DNA of 39,649 nucleotides from Caryophanales bacterium. Its GTDB lineage: Bacteria > Bacillota > Bacilli > Bacillales > DSM-4216. Positions within the stretch are counted from its first letter, which is position 1; every line of letters begins with the position of its first letter. Below the pieces are notes generated by a model. The model made no database searches, was not told where the DNA came from, and saw only the letters and a list, made by a program, of their open reading frames with translations. Below, piece after piece: positions 33,984-39,649 of this stretch. A program made the translations under genes and the position numbers. Location: the NCBI GenBank assembly GCA_014896555.1, contig JADBKC010000011.1:1-39649 (forward strand). The letters run 5' to 3'.

Positions 33984-34817
33984 TTATATATTAGCGGGTT
34001 CTTGTTCTTTAGAAACAAATCGTGTATAAGCACCGTGCATAACGGGGCCAACATACTGATTCAATTTAAAGCCGTGTTCAATCGCTGCATGAACAAACTC
34101 TTTCGCCATATGAACAGCGTTTTCCACTGAGCTGCCTTTTGCAAGTTGAGCTGTGATGGCGGCGGCAAAAGTACAGCCTGCACCGTGATTATAAGTGGTA
34201 TCAATTTTTTCTGATTCGAATACACGGAAGTTTTGACCATCGTAGAATAAGTCAACCGCTTTTTCGTGCTGCAGCTGTTTACCGCCTTTGATTACGACAT
34301 TTTTAGCCCCTAATTCATGGATTTTCACAGCTGCTTCTTTCATATCGTCAATCGTTTTAATGGGGCCGGTTTGTGCTAATTGCCATGCTTCAAAAAGGTT
34401 TGGAGTGACAATCGTTGCACGCGGCAGCAATAATTCGCGCATGGCATCTGTATTTTCTGGTTGAAGAACTTCATCTTCTCCTTTACATACCATAACAGGA
34501 TCAATCACAACTTTATCTAAATGATATTCGTCCATTTTACGGGCAGCGAGTTCAATAATGTCAACAGATCCAAGCATACCCGTTTTCATGGCGTCAATCC
34601 CAACGGAAAGAATGGTTTCTAATTGTGGTTCAACCGTTTTTACATCTATTGGAAAAACGTTATGATGCCAGTGGTTTTTTGGATCCATGACAACAATGGA
34701 AGTAATGGCTGACATCCCATAGACGCCTAGTTCTTGGAATGTTTTCAAATCAGCTTGAAGACCAGCTCCGCCGCTGGAATCTGACCCCGCAAGCGTAAGT
34801 GTTTTCTTTAAACTCAT
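33984..34817 (-). CDS. pdxK: Pyridoxine/pyridoxal kinase, ThiD-like (PdxK)
   Basis: Ribokinase-fold kinase. The 277 residues closely resemble B. subtilis PdxK, a ThiD-related enzyme that phosphorylates pyridoxine, pyridoxal and hydroxymethylpyrimidine. Seen are the substrate motif LTLAGSDSSGGAGLQADLKTF, VVIDPVMVCKG, IVTPNLFEAWQL, VVIKGGKQLQHEKAVDLFYD and the catalytic anion-hole and Asp-equivalent motif TTYNHGAGCTFAAAI. The Cys/His in that loop fit the PdxK type. The Shine-Dalgarno AAGGAGATG precedes the ATG. No thiamine genes are nearby, which favours a vitamin B6 salvage role over thiamine synthesis. Confidence 0.9.
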   Translation of the reverse strand: MSLKKTLTLAGSDSSGGAGLQADLKTFQELGVYGMSAITSIVVMDPKNHWHHNVFPIDVKTVEPQLETILSVGIDAMKTGMLGSVDIIELAARKMDEYHLDKVVIDPVMVCKGEDEVLQPENTDAMRELLLPRATIVTPNLFEAWQLAQTGPIKTIDDMKEAAVKIHELGAKNVVIKGGKQLQHEKAVDLFYDGQNFRVFESEKIDTTYNHGAGCTFAAAITAQLAKGSSVENAVHMAKEFVHAAIEHGFKLNQYVGPVMHGAYTRFVSKEQEPANI

Positions 34818-34982
34818 CCCTCACATCTCCTTCATAGCAACGATTATGAATAGGTTTACTCTATCTTTAGAATATATTTTTCGGTAAGAAAAGACAAATG
34901 TGAGAAATTGATCGTTTATGAATCCACATATGAAAAAATGAAACTCAAGTAGTGAAGCAGGATTTCTTTTTTGAACAAATTT

Positions 34983-35411
34983 TTATTTGAATATTTTAGA
35001 AAATAATCCATTTCTTTTCTTTTTTGACTTTTTTACGGCTGGTTTCTTTTTGGATGCCCAAATCATCTCTTTGTCGACTGCGTGTTTATGGGCGACTACA
35101 AGGCCGATATCCGTTTCCGCTTCATCGTTTTGGATGATGGTATAAGAAATGTGCTTGTCATGGGCCAATCTTATATATTTGCTGATATGGGTATAGTCTA
35201 TTTTCCCGTTTAAAAGCAGGCGGATGCCGGGTTTTCCCATCCATTCCTTCACTTCCGGATAGATGTCTGGCTCTTGTACTTGGCTTATCGTTAAGGCACC
35301 TTCCACGCGCTCTCGAAACGTTCCTAAAAACCGTTTTCGTTCTTCAGGTTTTAGTTTTTTTTTTCCGTATAATCCTTCTTTTAACACATCATCGATCTTT
35401 TTTCCGGCCAC
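34983..35411 (-). CDS. yueI: YueI-family protein (DUF1694)
   Basis: A 142-residue cytoplasmic protein of the DUF1694/YueI family, function unknown. The family's N-terminus is clear: KKIDDVLKEGLYGKKKLKPEERKRFLGTFRERVEGALT. It is followed by LLLNGKIDYTHISKYIRLA and DIGLVVAHKHAV. The last 25 residues are very basic (KKKPAVKKSKKKR) and end in a short amphipathic LFSKIFK. The start is GTG with AAGGAGG nine bases upstream. It is monocistronic. Family naming is from memory of YueI. Confidence 0.82.
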   Translation of the reverse strand: MAGKKIDDVLKEGLYGKKKLKPEERKRFLGTFRERVEGALTISQVQEPDIYPEVKEWMGKPGIRLLLNGKIDYTHISKYIRLAHDKHISYTIIQNDEAETDIGLVVAHKHAVDKEMIWASKKKPAVKKSKKKRNGLFSKIFK

Positions 35412-35650
35412 TCAACGCTCCCCTCCTTGTTCATGTTTTCAGGTTTAGTTACACCTATTCAGGATGGCTGAAAAAGGTTCAAATATCGGTCAAAATGGCC
35501 GTTTTTTCCTAAAGGTAAATGGATCATGAAAAGAGTCCATTTTCATATAAAAGAAATTTGGCAACGATGAAGGCAAAACCTCGATAGATCTAAACGGATA
35601 GATAGTCAGGAAGTTCCAGGCGAAATGGGGATGACAAAACATGATTACTA

Positions 35651-35683
35651 AAAAAGAACAGCCTGTGAACCGCACAAGCTGCT
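35651..35683 (-). terminator. Terminator of the cyclase-family gene
   Basis: Stem CAGC-C-TGTG / CACA-A-GCTG around AACCG. On the minus strand it is followed by TTCTTTTTT. It lies about 20 bases downstream of the stop. Confidence 0.75.
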
Positions 35684-35701
35684 CTCTTTCATCGCCTTTC
35701 T

Positions 35702-36319
35702 TTATTTCCAATTATCCAGCAAAAGAACTCGGGCTGGAGAGGCATCCGTTCCATGAATATTTAATGGAGCCGCAATCATAAAATAGGATCCTTCTTCCAC
35801 ATCCGCCAATTGAAGTCCTTCGATGACAACGATGTCTTTGTCCATCAGAGCACGATGAGTGGGGTGCTCCGGCTGAGCACGTTCTATCCCCAAGGAATCG
35901 ATGCCGACTCCGGCGATTCCAATTTCCGCCAAGTATCGAGCCGCGTCTTCAGCAAGATAAATAAAATCAAAATTAAATTCTTTATCGAACGAGTTTTTCG
36001 TTTTCAATAAAATGAAGTCGTCTTTTTGAATGTCCGCGTTTTCTACATCTGATTTCGTAATTTTTTCATGGACATGCGTCAAATCCATCACTTTGCAAGA
36101 GCGGATGAGTTGTTCGATCGCAATGGTTTCAATCGTTTTTCCATCGTTCATCATATGGAGCGGAGCATCGACATGTGTGCCTGTATGTACATCCATGCAA
36201 ATTCGTGACTCGGTTACATGGCCATTTGTATGAGTGGTAATCGATGGCTGTTTTTCCGGCTTATTTTTATAAACCGGCATGCCTTCATAAATGGGCGCTG
36301 TAACATCAATAATTTTCAA
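35702..36319 (-). CDS. Metal-dependent cyclase-family hydrolase (PF04199, kynurenine-formamidase-like)
   Basis: A 205-residue enzyme of the putative cyclase/arylformamidase family. The metal-binding signature HTGTHVDAPLHMM (His-X3-His-X-Asp) is intact. The N-terminal strand KIIDVTAPIYEGMPVY, the FILLKTKNS segment and the C-terminal GIDSLGIERAQPEHPTHRALMDKDIVVIEGLQL are typical, with further metal-binding His and Glu. I chose TTG (complement of 36317-36319), eight bases after AAGGAGG. The in-frame ATG at 36346 has no ribosome-binding site. KynB is the best-known member, but no other tryptophan-degradation gene is present, so the substrate is open. Confidence 0.85.
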   Translation of the reverse strand: MKIIDVTAPIYEGMPVYKNKPEKQPSITTHTNGHVTESRICMDVHTGTHVDAPLHMMNDGKTIETIAIEQLIRSCKVMDLTHVHEKITKSDVENADIQKDDFILLKTKNSFDKEFNFDFIYLAEDAARYLAEIGIAGVGIDSLGIERAQPEHPTHRALMDKDIVVIEGLQLADVEEGSYFMIAAPLNIHGTDASPARVLLLDNWK

Positions 36320-36452
36320 TTTGATAGCCTCCTTTTCCTTTTGCATGAGATTTCGTTTTGATTCTCGCTTGAAAGGAATCTTTGACGTAAAATGCCTAAG
36401 TATTAGATGCTAGTGGACGGTGGTGCCATTTATCCAATCATTGGTGTGTTGG

Positions 36453-36489
36453 CCATCATCAGCGGATGGAAAGTGTCCGCTGATGATGG
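36453..36489. other. Perfect 14-bp hairpin just downstream of zwf, no U tract
   Basis: CCATCATCAGCGGA (36453-36466) and TCCGCTGATGATGG (36476-36489), 9-base loop, lying 6 bases past the zwf stop. On the minus strand no T run follows, so it may be a 3'-end stabilising structure or a Rho-independent terminator of unusual form. Confidence 0.6.
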
Positions 36490-36494
36490 AACTT

Positions 36495-37997
36495 TTATTG
36501 GCAATTGTCTACATCGAGCCGATCAATAGGCCACCAGAAGAATCCGTCTTTTTCAAGAAGCTGGTCTGCTTCTTTCGGTCCCATTGAGCCGGCCTTATAA
36601 TTAGGGAAATGGGCGGAAGAGTTGGCCCATACTTCCGAAATCTCATCAACAAAACGCCATGAGAGGGAAACTTCATCCCAGTGGGTAAAGTTGGTCGCAT
36701 CTCCCCGAATGGCATCGTGTAAAAGCTTTTCGTACGCTTCTGGCGTGTTAATGGCGTCAAAACTGTTATTTCCAAAGCTTAGTTTAATTGGAATCATGTC
36801 CATACCTTGTCCGCTTTGTTTTGTGTTTAAATGAAGGGTGATTCCTTCCTCAGGCTGAATATGGATCACAAGCAGATTAGGGGACAAAGGGCGATCCATC
36901 TTGTAATAAAGATTCATCGGGATATCTTTAAATTGGACGACAATTTTCGTTGATTTTGCAGCCATCCTTTTGCCTGTTCGAATGTAAAAAGGCACGCCAG
37001 CCCAGCGGAAATTGTCTATCATGACTTTTCCGGCTACAAACGTTTCTGTATTGGAATGAGGATTGACATTCGGCTCTTCCCGATAAGCGACCACTTCTTT
37101 GCCGTTAATGACTCCTTTTCCGTATTGGCCGCGGACGAAGTAATCGTGTACTTGGTCCCCTTTTATCGGACGAAGCGCCCGCAATACTTTTACTTTTTCG
37201 CTGCGGATTTCATCTGTCGTCAATTTAATCGGCGGTTCCATCGCAAGCAGCGCCACCATTTGTAGCATATGGTTTTGAAACATATCCCGGAGTGCACCGC
37301 TGTTTTCATAATAGCGTCCCCGTTCTTCTACTCCCAGCGTTTCACTGGAAGTCACTTGGATGTTTGAAATGTAGCGGTTGTTCCATAATGGTTCAAAAAG
37401 GGCATTAGCGAAGCGGATGGCTTCAATATTTTGCACCATGACTTTTCCTAAATAGTGGTCAATCCGATAAATCTCAGATTCGGAAAAGGCGGTTCGAATT
37501 CGTTTATTCAATTCGATGGCGGATTCTAAATCATGGCCAAACGGTTTTTCAATGACGAGACGGGTAAATCCGTTTGTGTCGGTTAAGCCGTCTTTTTTCA
37601 AATGTTCGGCGATCGTTCCAAAAAACTCCGGCGCCATTGCCAGATAAAAGATCCGGTTCCCTTCAAGGTTGTATTGTTCATCCAGCGTTTGCGCCAGCTT
37701 TTTTAAAGAAACATAAGACTCTGAGTCTGACACATCATGAGGCTGATAATAGAAATGGGATATAAATTCATCGATATTGTCCACTTTTCCAATCGAAGCA
37801 ATAACGGAGTCTTTTACATGGGATTGGAAGGTTTCCTTTGACCATTCTCTTCTGGCTACGCCAATGACGGCAAATCGATTGGATAATTTCTTTTTTTGAA
37901 ATAGATGGTAAAGAGAAGGAAACAGCTTTCTCTTTGCTAAATCCCCTGTTGCACCAAAAATCATAATCAAAGTTGCTGGAGATTCTGTTTGTTTCAC
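36495..37997 (-). CDS. zwf: Glucose-6-phosphate 1-dehydrogenase
   Basis: First enzyme of the oxidative pentose phosphate pathway: oxidises glucose 6-phosphate to 6-phosphogluconolactone with NADP. It starts at GTG (complement of 37995-37997), giving 500 residues beginning MKQTESPATLIMIFGATGDL, in line with family N-termini and with GAGG upstream; another GTG at 38012 would add five residues. Seen are the dinucleotide motif GATGDLAKRKLFPSLY, VIEKPFGHDL and the active-site signature YRIDHYLGKVMVQN with the catalytic His. Also present are GVPFYIRTGKRM and the C-terminal GSMGPKEADQLLEKDG. gndA, its usual neighbour, is displaced by about 9 kb. Confidence 0.96.
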   Translation of the reverse strand: MKQTESPATLIMIFGATGDLAKRKLFPSLYHLFQKKKLSNRFAVIGVARREWSKETFQSHVKDSVIASIGKVDNIDEFISHFYYQPHDVSDSESYVSLKKLAQTLDEQYNLEGNRIFYLAMAPEFFGTIAEHLKKDGLTDTNGFTRLVIEKPFGHDLESAIELNKRIRTAFSESEIYRIDHYLGKVMVQNIEAIRFANALFEPLWNNRYISNIQVTSSETLGVEERGRYYENSGALRDMFQNHMLQMVALLAMEPPIKLTTDEIRSEKVKVLRALRPIKGDQVHDYFVRGQYGKGVINGKEVVAYREEPNVNPHSNTETFVAGKVMIDNFRWAGVPFYIRTGKRMAAKSTKIVVQFKDIPMNLYYKMDRPLSPNLLVIHIQPEEGITLHLNTKQSGQGMDMIPIKLSFGNNSFDAINTPEAYEKLLHDAIRGDATNFTHWDEVSLSWRFVDEISEVWANSSAHFPNYKAGSMGPKEADQLLEKDGFFWWPIDRLDVDNCQ

Positions 37998-38012
37998 CGT
38001 GTATGACCTCAC

Positions 38013-38320
38013 TTTTTTACCTCTTTAAGCAACAAAAGGCTTTTTGCTATTTAAAGTTGCTGCTATGCTTTGATAGTTTTCACTAAACAGGATAAAATCA
38101 AACACCTCTTTTCTTATTTTAAAAGCACGAACACCATCCTATACAGGTATTTAATTTTAGACGTTCTAACGCCGTTAGGCAACTATTATGCGTATGGATT
38201 GCAATGAAAAAAGGGGATGGATGACGCTGGTTTAGATGGCAAAGTTCATGTTTTGTTGGAAAAAGACGTGCATTTATGACAGAATGGAAGAACAGGAAAC
38301 AGGCAGTTTGTTAAAAGGGT
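38013..38320. other. Divergent regulatory region between zwf and rnz
   Basis: No gene is recognised. A possible rnz promoter is TTGTTG (38253-38258), 16 bp, TATGAC (38275-38280). On the zwf side AGCAAC / GTTGCT arms flank a 22-base loop in the leader just before the ribosome-binding site. Both are weak calls. Confidence 0.35.
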
Positions 38321-38329
38321 GTGAGTTTT

Positions 38330-39268
38330 TTGGAATTGTTGTTTTTAGGAACAGGAGCAGGCGTACCTGCCAAAGCCAGAAATGTCAGTGCCTTGGCTTT
38401 TAAACTTCTCGCTGAACGGGGAACAGTGTGGTTGTTCGATTGTGGAGAAGGAACACAGCACCAGATTCTTCGCACATCTTTAAAACCGAGAAAAATTGAA
38501 AAAATTTTTATCACCCACTTGCATGGAGATCATATTTTCGGCCTTCCGGGGCTTTTGGGAAGCCGTTCGTTTCAGGCAGGAGAGACTCCATTGACGGTAT
38601 ATGGGCCTAAGGGAATTGCTGATTTCTTGCGCATCAGCTTGGAAGTTAGCGAAACGAGGCTCCGCTATCCGCTCATCATTGAAGAAATCGAAGAGGGAAT
38701 CGTTTTTGAAGATGAACAAATGATGGTGGAAGCACGGCTTTTGGAACACGGGATTCCTTCATACGGCTACCGGATTATCGAAAAAGATAGACCCGGTGTT
38801 TTGCTCGTGGATAAATTAAAAGAAATGGGCATTATGCCGGGGCCTCTTTATAAAAAAATCAAAAATGGCGAGACGGTGGTGCTGGGAGACGGCCGTGTAA
38901 TCGATGGAAAAGAATTTGTGGGGCCTTCTAAGAAAGGAAAGGTCGTAGCGATCCTCGGAGATACCCGTCCTTGCCAATCCGCTGTAGAACTTGCTAAGGA
39001 TGCGGATATGCTTGTTCATGAAGGCACATTTTCCGCTGAAAGTGCAGAGATGGCGTTTGAGTATTTTCACTCTACGACCGCTCAAGCAGCAGAAATTGCG
39101 AAAAAAGCGAACGCAAAAGCGTTATGCTTGAATCATGTCAGCTCCCGGTATCCTGCGGAAGAGTGGGATCGTTTACAGAAAGAAGCGGAATCGATTTTTC
39201 AGCCGACCGTATTGGTTCATGATTTTATGGAAGTCAAAATCGAGGACAAAGAAAAAAAGGAAGGCTGA
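38330..39268 (+). CDS. rnz: Ribonuclease Z (tRNA 3' endonuclease)
   Basis: Zinc-dependent beta-lactamase-fold endonuclease that removes 3' trailers from tRNA precursors lacking an encoded CCA. I start it at TTG 38330, giving [18 protein letters not shown] as in the family (312 residues); the GTG at 38321 lies on the Shine-Dalgarno (GGGTGTGAG). Zinc ligands are in [15 protein letters not shown] (HxHxDH), GDTRPC (Asp) and CLNHVSSRY (His). The exosite arm that grips tRNA lies around [15 protein letters not shown]. The stop codon is inside the terminator stem. zwf and rnz are divergent neighbours of the same pair (yqjJ, yqjK) known in B. subtilis. Confidence 0.95.
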   Translation: MELLFLGTGAGVPAKARNVSALAFKLLAERGTVWLFDCGEGTQHQILRTSLKPRKIEKIFITHLHGDHIFGLPGLLGSRSFQAGETPLTVYGPKGIADFLRISLEVSETRLRYPLIIEEIEEGIVFEDEQMMVEARLLEHGIPSYGYRIIEKDRPGVLLVDKLKEMGIMPGPLYKKIKNGETVVLGDGRVIDGKEFVGPSKKGKVVAILGDTRPCQSAVELAKDADMLVHEGTFSAESAEMAFEYFHSTTAQAAEIAKKANAKALCLNHVSSRYPAEEWDRLQKEAESIFQPTVLVHDFMEVKIEDKEKKEG

Positions 39269-39287
39269 AAGATTCGGCCTTCCTTTT
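39253..39287. terminator. Bidirectional terminator between rnz and namA
   Basis: AAAAAAGGAAGGC / GCCTTCCTTTTTT stem with an 11-base loop. It overlaps the rnz stop codon and lies between convergent genes. Confidence 0.9.
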
Positions 39288-39312
39288 TTAATAGACGAGC
39301 AGTGAGATCTTC

Positions 39313-39649
39313 TTACCAGCCTCTGGCGTATTGGACGGGTGCTTCGATCGCAGCGTTCAATTCTTTTGCGGCTTTGCGCGGCCAATAAGGGTCGCGAAGC
39401 AGCTCGCGGGCGAGAAAAATGAGATCAGCACGGTTATTTTGCAAAATTTCTTCGGCTTGAATGCTGGAAGTAATTAAGCCAACTGCTCCAACCGGTATAT
39501 CGGCGCCGTGCTTGATTTTTTCTGCAAATGGCACTTGATAGCCCGGATAGGCATGGATTTTAGCTGGAACGACCGCTCCTGAGCTGACATCGATTAAGTC
39601 CACGCCAAGTTCTTTTAATTGCTTGGCTATTTCCACGTAGTCATCAGGG
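39313..39649 (-). CDS. namA: NADPH dehydrogenase NamA (old yellow enzyme), N-terminal part outside the window
   Basis: C-terminal 111 residues of an FMN-dependent ene-reductase of the YqjM/NamA type, which reduces alpha,beta-unsaturated carbonyls and nitro compounds. The frame is open to the window edge ([20 protein letters not shown]). Family features are the [19 protein letters not shown] segment, [18 protein letters not shown], the FMN-phosphate-binding region [21 protein letters not shown], and the C-terminal tail PVQYARGW, whose Arg-Gly-Trp reaches into the neighbouring active site. The end is complete. The rnz-namA vicinity agrees with yqjK-yqjM. Confidence 0.93.
   Translation of the reverse strand, partial: PDDYVEIAKQLKELGVDLIDVSSGAVVPAKIHAYPGYQVPFAEKIKHGADIPVGAVGLITSSIQAEEILQNNRADLIFLARELLRDPYWPRKAAKELNAAIEAPVQYARGW

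Noticed and set aside
36407-36533. 41-codon plus-strand ORF overlapping the 3' end of zwf
   Set aside because: It overlaps zwf in antisense and includes the hairpin. It has no ribosome-binding site and no recognisable product.
1-39649. CRISPR arrays, tRNA or rRNA genes, prophage or toxin-antitoxin pairs
   Set aside because: I looked for regularly spaced repeats, cloverleaf-like sequences, phage structural or integrase genes and paired small ORFs, and saw none I could support.

Overview
The window is a stretch of chromosome from a low-GC, spore-forming Firmicute, most likely a member of the Bacillaceae. Three things support this. SpoIVB keeps its catalytic triad at the same residue numbers as in Bacillus subtilis (His236, Asp363, Ser378), and Spo0A keeps Asp56 and its DNA-binding domain. 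The gene order is that of the B. subtilis yqxC-ahrC-recN-spoIVB-spo0A-yqiK-yqzF-bkd and yqiW-yqjA...yqjM regions. Starts are often GTG or TTG behind strong Shine-Dalgarno sequences. I cannot name the species. No rRNA, tRNA, CRISPR array, prophage or intact insertion sequence was found.

Layout. 1-6.5 kb (+): the end of a TlyA/YqxC methyltransferase, then argR/ahrC, recN, spoIVB, spo0A and a glycerophosphodiester phosphodiesterase. The small membrane protein yqzF (-) follows. 7-15.6 kb (+): bkdR, a textbook sigma-54 promoter with upstream palindromes, and a branched-chain 2-oxoacid dehydrogenase operon, bcd-lpdV-bkdAA-bkdAB-bkdB. The ptb and buk genes of the B. subtilis operon are missing. 15.7-21.7 kb: a secreted DUF1002 protein (-), bacilliredoxin brxB, yqjA, an L,D-transpeptidase, a 31-codon Prli42-type gene (-), a PepT-like M20 peptidase and an orphan CheW-like protein. 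22-23.9 kb (-): a decaying operon of CoA-transferase and acyl-CoA dehydrogenase, with several frameshifts and a C-terminal truncation. 24.3-27.1 kb (+): dinB (PolY1/YqjH) and gndA.

27.2-36.4 kb is an accessory block lying between gndA and zwf, which I recall as neighbours in B. subtilis. It holds the remnant of an ABC exporter, a MurNAc-GlcNAc recycling cluster (murR-type regulator, murQ, murP, mupG/DUF871) with matching 15-bp operators, a Cof-type HAD phosphatase, pdxK, a YueI protein and a metal-dependent cyclase-family hydrolase. zwf (-), rnz (+) and the end of namA (-) then resume the expected order.

How the genes work together. BkdR with sigma-54 drives conversion of Leu/Ile/Val, through Bcd and the BKD complex, to branched acyl-CoAs. 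Without ptb/buk these would go to membrane fatty acids or oxidation rather than to acyl-phosphate and ATP. MurP, MupG and MurQ import and dismantle peptidoglycan disaccharide under a local RpiR-type regulator. zwf and gndA supply the oxidative pentose phosphate pathway. spoIVB and spo0A carry sporulation-type promoter signals. I see no clearly undescribed system. The best leads are the operator-controlled mur cluster, the pseudogene cluster, the short ORF in the bkd leader, and the hairpin-rich gap before brxB.
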